Translations under genes and position numbers: made by a program
Assembly: GCA_902779075.1 (NCBI GenBank)
Contig: CACZAK010000056.1
Coordinates: 1 to 24,340, forward strand
Reading direction: 5' to 3'
DNA length: 24,340 bases
From: an uncultured bacterium
GTDB lineage: Bacteria; Verrucomicrobiota; Kiritimatiellia; RFP12; UBA1067
The notes under the pieces: generated by a model
The model's database searches: none
The model's input: only the letters and a program-made list of their open reading frames with translations
Told to the model about the DNA's origin: nothing
Shown here: positions 20,903 through 24,340 of the stretch, one piece after another
Layout of the letters: each line of letters begins with the position of its first letter
Numbering within the stretch: position 1 is the first letter of the stretch

Positions 20903-20987
20903 GCGTGATAATCATCACATGGACATCACACAATCATCACATGATCTTCACGCGCACGTGATGATTATCACGTGGACGTGATAATTG
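20903..20987. promoter_or_regulatory. Array of GTGAT-N4-ATCAC palindromes upstream of the lipoprotein operon
   Basis: Left site: GTGAT-AATC-ATCAC (20905-20918). Right site: CACGTGAT-GATT-ATCACGTG (20955-20974). Their centres are 53 bases apart, about five helical turns. Between them are CATCAC (20924-20929) and a second ATCATCACATG (20933-20943), 22 bases from the first at 20911-20921. A further half-site, CGTGATAATT, lies at 20977-20986. The array ends about 70 bases before the lipoprotein ATG, in the 195-base gap after the beta-helix gene. Confidence 0.75.
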
Positions 20988-21026
20988 CCTCGCCTCCCAC
21001 ATGCGGTTGACCGTAACGAGGCCCCC

Positions 21027-21737
21027 CTATTCAACGACAACCTTGTAGAACATCTGCATGTCGGACGGCGCGACCGGAACTTCGATCGTCATCGTGCCGT
21101 CGCCGTTGGGCGTCGCGGACACCCCGGCAGAATCCATCGCGTAAGTCGTGACGCGCGACGGATCGCCGGAACTGAGGCTTTCCAGGTCGGCAGCGCAAAC
21201 CACCTTCAGCTGGTCCATGAACTGCACGGCCGCCCCAGCTGGCATGGCGGAGACGACGAGGGTCACACTATCATCCGCAACTGCAATCGACTCGATCATG
21301 AGGCTATCCACCCCTGAATAGACGACCTTCTGTGCGGTGTTGGCGGCGGAAGAGTCGGTGGCTACAACCCGGTAGAGCTGTCCGTTGGCGATGAAATACG
21401 TCGTTTCGTCACTGTACGTGGCCTTAAGATAGATGTAGACCTTGCCTTCGGCGTTAGCGACGATGTTGGAGGCGTTGTAGTAGTCCGGAAGTCCCGTGAA
21501 GACCACGGGCGCGTTCGGCTCAAGCTCTGGCACCTCGATGCAGGCGGCAGTGTCGCCCTGCGGCGTCTTCGCGTTGATCGCGAGCGCATCATGGGAATAG
21601 TACGGATCCTTTCCAATGTAGATGTTACCGCCGAAAACGACCGAGTCATCGATGCCATCCACGGTCCCCACCGCGCCGCTGAGCGCCACGAAGTTGCCGC
21701 CGGTGATCGTGATGCCGTGCCCCCACTCGTAATACAT
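21027..21737 (-). CDS. C-terminal part of the beta-helix surface protein, in the shifted frame
   Basis: This frame encodes the natural continuation of the large beta-helix protein: MYYEWGHGITITGGNFVALS, another rung-like unit, GGNIYIGKDPYYSHDALAIN, then a linker (VVFTGLPDYYNASNI, GKVYIYLKATYSDETTYFIA) matching the inter-module linkers further upstream. It ends in a compact C-terminal domain closing with MQMFYKVVVE and TAG. No ribosome binding site precedes the Met at 21737, so it is not a separate gene. One missing G in the run at 21748-21751 (CCCC on the plus strand) would join it to the main frame as K-G-G-G-C-D-G-M. The end lacks a recognisable sorting signal. Confidence 0.65.
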   Translation of the reverse strand: MYYEWGHGITITGGNFVALSGAVGTVDGIDDSVVFGGNIYIGKDPYYSHDALAINAKTPQGDTAACIEVPELEPNAPVVFTGLPDYYNASNIVANAEGKVYIYLKATYSDETTYFIANGQLYRVVATDSSAANTAQKVVYSGVDSLMIESIAVADDSVTLVVSAMPAGAAVQFMDQLKVVCAADLESLSSGDPSRVTTYAMDSAGVSATPNGDGTMTIEVPVAPSDMQMFYKVVVE

Positions 21738-24340
21738 CCCGTCGCAGCCCCGCCCTTCGCGTTGAGCCATCCGTCGCCGCCGATTTCGAGATTCGAGACG
21801 CCGGGCACCTCGAGCGCGGCGCAGTACCTGCCCGCCTCGAGCGTGTTCGTGCCGGTGAACCAGATTCGCGCCGTCATGTTCGAGGCGATTGCGAACGGCG
21901 TGCAGCGGCTCTCCGTCGCCTTGAGGCAGAGGTTGGAGAGCGTGACCATGGTCTCCGTCTCCACGCGCACGCGCACCTTGCCATAGACGTTGGTGCCGGA
22001 GATGACGAACGGCCCGTCGCCAGAGAGCGTCAGCTTCGACGTGTCGGGCGACCACGTCCAGCCTTCGCCGCTGCCGCGCGCGACCTCCACGCCATCGACG
22101 GACACGCCCGTCTGATACACGCGCTCATACGGGACCGCCGTCGTGACATCATCCCCCGTGACGTCGGCGTACCAGAGTCTGCCGCCAACAAGGACGACAT
22201 TCTCGCCTCCCGGAAGCCAGAGGTAAATCTTGCCGTCGGCGTCGGCGAAGATGCTTTCCACGCCGTATGCCCAGGCGGCGCCGTTCAGTTTCACTTCACC
22301 AAGGTCCACGGCCGCGTTCGGCGTGAATCCGGGGAATGCCACGCACCAGACGCGCTCCGTGGCGTTAGATGCGGCGGGGGCCACGATGCCTTTGTTCGTC
22401 GCGTGCACGGAACCGCCAGTGACGAGAACTGACCCCTTCGCAGCGGCGTTACGGCCCGCGCCAATATCGGTGGGGGCATAGTCGCTGTCCTTGTTCGCCG
22501 TCGCCACAACGGTGCCGCCGGTGATGCGAACGATGCCCCCGCCCTCATATCCGCCACCAATCGCGGCGGCGTATGTTTGCGATGTCGCCGTCACGAGGCC
22601 ACCCGAGATGGTAATCTCCCCGCCTGCGCCGTATTGGCCGCCGCCAATACCCGCGCCGAACTGGTCGCCGCTGGCCGAGACAACGCCGCCGGAGATTGTA
22701 ATCGTCCCGGCATCGCCGCAATTGCCGCCGCCGATGCCGGCCGACACATAGCCTGCCGTTGCCGTCACCGTGCCACCGGAAATGACGATCTTGCCGCCGG
22801 ACTTGCGCGCTTGGTATTCGCCGGCGCCACTGCCGATGCCGGCGCCATTGGAACCGCCGGTGGCCCTCACGGTTCCGTTGGTAATGGTGGTGGTCCCCCC
22901 GTGGCCGTCCTGGCCACCGCCGATGCCCGCGGCGAAAGAACCTCCAGTGGCTTTGACGGTGCCGCCATTGATCGTGATTTTGCCCGCGTGTTTTCCGTCG
23001 GCACGGGCTCCGCCGATGCCGGAGCCGTATTTCCCGCCGACCGCTTCAACCGAGCCTTCGCCCCCGATGGCCACGACCGCGCCGGCGGGAACCTGCAGCC
23101 CGGCGCTGTTTTCGCCGCTCTTGAAGGTGTTGGTGCCTGCCAGCGTCAAATCGACCGACATGCCGGCCATGATGGCGAAGGCCGCGCGGTTTTCGACGCC
23201 CGAAGCGTCGAGCGTCAGGTTCGTGACCGTCACGGCGCAGTCGGCCTCGGCCAAAATGCCCTTGCCGATCGCGGAGCCGGCGATTTCAAACGGCCCGGCG
23301 TCCACGAGGTGGACGACTCCGTTGGTGAAGCTCCAGCCATGGCCGAAGCCGTAGCCGATGTCCTTGCCGTTCACGGTGACGCCCTCGATGAGAGGATCGA
23401 CGGTGATTTGCGTGGCTTCCACGTCCGCGCCGTTCACGCTGGCGGCGAGATACAGGTCGTCACGGCCGTCCTGCGAAACGAGGAGGCGGTAGTCGCCGTC
23501 GGGCAGCCAGAGGTAGATTTCGCCCCAGTTGTTGGCGAAGAGGTCGGCGGTGCCGTAGTCCACGAATGACAAATCCGATGTACGGCACACCGTCAGACCT
23601 TCCACCCGGGCGTTGCGTACCAGTCCGGAAACCGTCACGCACCAGACGCGCTCCGTGGCGTTGGATGCGGCAGGCGCCACTTGATCTGAGACGGAGTAGA
23701 CGGATCCGCCGGAAATCGTGACCGAACCCGCACTGGACCGGGTTCCAGAACCGATGCGCACCGGACTGCCCGTCGGCAGAATGGTGCCGCCGCAAATCGT
23801 GACGGCGCTGCAGGAACCAAAACCGCTGGAGCCGATTCCCGCCGGACCCGCATAATCAGAATAAGGACACGACACGCGGATGACGCCACCGGAAATCACG
23901 ATGGTGTCGCCTGTCGCCGTCTGCTCAACCGTCTGGTCGCCAGAGCCGATCGCCGCGCTGTAATCCCCGCCTGTCGCCGTGACGGAACCACCGGAAATCA
24001 CGATTGTACAGTTCTTTCCCTGGAAACCTCCGCCGATGCCGGCGCCACTGCTGCCGCCTGTTGCCGACACCGAGCCGCCGACGATGGACACTGTGCCGAC
24101 CGCTTCACGTCTGCCTCCGCCAATGCCCGCGGCTTCCCTCCCGCCTGTCGCGGACAGGGAGCCGTCGCCGCCGATGGTCACGCTCGTGCCGTTCGTCACG
24201 CTCAGTCCTGCGGCTTGTCTGCCGCCCTTCAGAACGTTGTTGCCGACAAGCGTCAATGTCACGGACGCGCTGTCAACGACTGAGAAGCCCGGACGATTGT
24301 TGACGGACGAGTTGTCGAGTGAAAGCGAATCGAACGTCAC
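21362..24340 (-). CDS. Giant GAGIGGG-repeat beta-helix surface protein (5' end outside the window, frameshifted near 21750)
   Basis: The frame is open from the window edge and encodes about 860 meaningful residues before a frameshift near 21750; the last roughly 130 residues are out-of-frame read-through. Modules alternate. First, a strand-rich unit (AFAIMAGMSVDLTLAGTNTF, AGLQVPAGAVVAIGGEGSV). Then rungs of the form ITISGGTVTATGG plus GAGIGGG (five in the first array, seven in the second), typical of right-handed parallel beta-helices. Then a linker beginning VAPAASNATERVWCV with IYLWLPDG or IYLWLPGG. A third unit starts near 22050. Such proteins are secreted or surface-anchored adhesin-like or carbohydrate-binding proteins of unknown function. 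There is no catalytic motif. Linkers repeat at DNA level (22338-22384 and 23634-23680). Confidence 0.78.
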   Translation of the reverse strand: MTFDSLSLDNSSVNNRPGFSVVDSASVTLTLVGNNVLKGGRQAAGLSVTNGTSVTIGGDGSLSATGGREAAGIGGGRREAVGTVSIVGGSVSATGGSSGAGIGGGFQGKNCTIVISGGSVTATGGDYSAAIGSGDQTVEQTATGDTIVISGGVIRVSCPYSDYAGPAGIGSSGFGSCSAVTICGGTILPTGSPVRIGSGTRSSAGSVTISGGSVYSVSDQVAPAASNATERVWCVTVSGLVRNARVEGLTVCRTSDLSFVDYGTADLFANNWGEIYLWLPDGDYRLLVSQDGRDDLYLAASVNGADVEATQITVDPLIEGVTVNGKDIGYGFGHGWSFTNGVVHLVDAGPFEIAGSAIGKGILAEADCAVTVTNLTLDASGVENRAAFAIMAGMSVDLTLAGTNTFKSGENSAGLQVPAGAVVAIGGEGSVEAVGGKYGSGIGGARADGKHAGKITINGGTVKATGGSFAAGIGGGQDGHGGTTTITNGTVRATGGSNGAGIGSGAGEYQARKSGGKIVISGGTVTATAGYVSAGIGGGNCGDAGTITISGGVVSASGDQFGAGIGGGQYGAGGEITISGGLVTATSQTYAAAIGGGYEGGGIVRITGGTVVATANKDSDYAPTDIGAGRNAAAKGSVLVTGGSVHATNKGIVAPAASNATERVWCVAFPGFTPNAAVDLGEVKLNGAAWAYGVESIFADADGKIYLWLPGGENVVLVGGRLWYADVTGDDVTTAVPYERVYQTGVSVDGVEVARGSGEGWTWSPDTSKLTLSGDGPFVISGTNVYGKVRVRVETETMVTLSNLCLKATESRCTPFAIASNMTARIWFTGTNTLEAGRYCAALEVPGVSNLEIGGDGWLNAKGGAATGCITSGGTASRSPAATSWRSAARWGPWMASMTRSFSAVTSTLERIRTIPMMRSRSTRRRRRATLPPASRCQSLSRTRPWSSRDFRTTTTPPTSSLTPKARSTSILRPRTVTKRRISSPTDSSTGL
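22338..22384. repeat. Direct repeat, copy A, in the beta-helix gene
   Basis: About 45 bases encoding the linker APAASNATERVWCV are nearly identical to 23634-23680, 1296 bases away, differing at only a few positions. Recombination between the copies would delete one whole module in frame. Confidence 0.8.
23634..23680. repeat. Direct repeat, copy B, in the beta-helix gene
   Basis: Partner of 22338-22384. The spacing of 1296 bases is a multiple of three, so exchange between copies keeps the frame. Confidence 0.8.

Noticed and set aside
22480..24180. Repeated short GC-rich blocks resembling a repeat array
   Set aside because: They are the codons of beta-helix rungs (GAGIGGG and ISGG); spacing and sequence vary with the protein.

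Overview
The window looks like part of a GC-rich, anaerobic, host-associated bacterium of the PVC group, most plausibly Kiritimatiellota or a related Verrucomicrobiota lineage. This placement is inferred from gene content: secreted glycoside hydrolases with NPCBM and F5/8C domains, a large GAGIGGG-type beta-helix protein, rubrerythrin, an [FeFe]-hydrogenase-type regulatory cassette, and short palindromes embedded in genes. No rRNA, tRNA or phylogenetic marker other than bS21 is present to prove it.

Layout. (1) 1-1245 is an accessory strip: the tail of a DUF4143-type ATPase, a collapsed remnant of a second ATPase, an intact VapBC toxin-antitoxin module with a consensus promoter, and a remnant of a Ser/Thr protein kinase with an internal deletion. 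(2) 1246-11614, minus strand, is a five-gene carbohydrate operon read right to left: GH36/GH27-like glycosidase with NPCBM, sugar isomerase/epimerase TIM barrel, two-domain alpha/beta hydrolase (esterase-like), GH2 beta-galactosidase-like enzyme with an inserted discoidin domain, and L-arabinose-isomerase-like enzyme. Together they could remove acyl groups, cleave galactosides and isomerise released sugars. Two of these genes carry palindromic repeats inside their reading frames. (3) 11670-14975 holds housekeeping genes: a phosphoribosyltransferase, a 366-bp inverted-repeat element, rpsU, rubrerythrin, panB and a secreted protein of 21-residue repeats. (4) 15062-18078, minus strand, is a tight five-gene operon DRTGG / CBS-HATPase / DRTGG / PHP / HATPase, the gene set usually found beside NADH-dependent [FeFe]-hydrogenases, here with no hydrogenase subunit in view. 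(5) 18150-19388 is a RAYT-like HUH transposase whose own reading frame contains two copies of a 39-bp hairpin element. (6) 19424-20831 is a lipoprotein / membrane sensor / winged-helix operon that looks like a two-component system lacking every phosphotransfer domain, preceded by an array of GTGAT-N4-ATCAC palindromes. (7) 21027-24340 is the 3' part of a giant beta-helix surface protein with one frameshift near its end.

The most unusual items are the transposase that carries hairpins differing by a base-pair-preserving double change, the phosphorelay-free sensor/regulator pair with its operator array, the in-frame palindromic elements in the glycosidase genes, and the identical 13-mer placed the same way in the promoters of rubrerythrin and the hydrogenase-type cassette. 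All statements come from reading the sequence; no database search was run.
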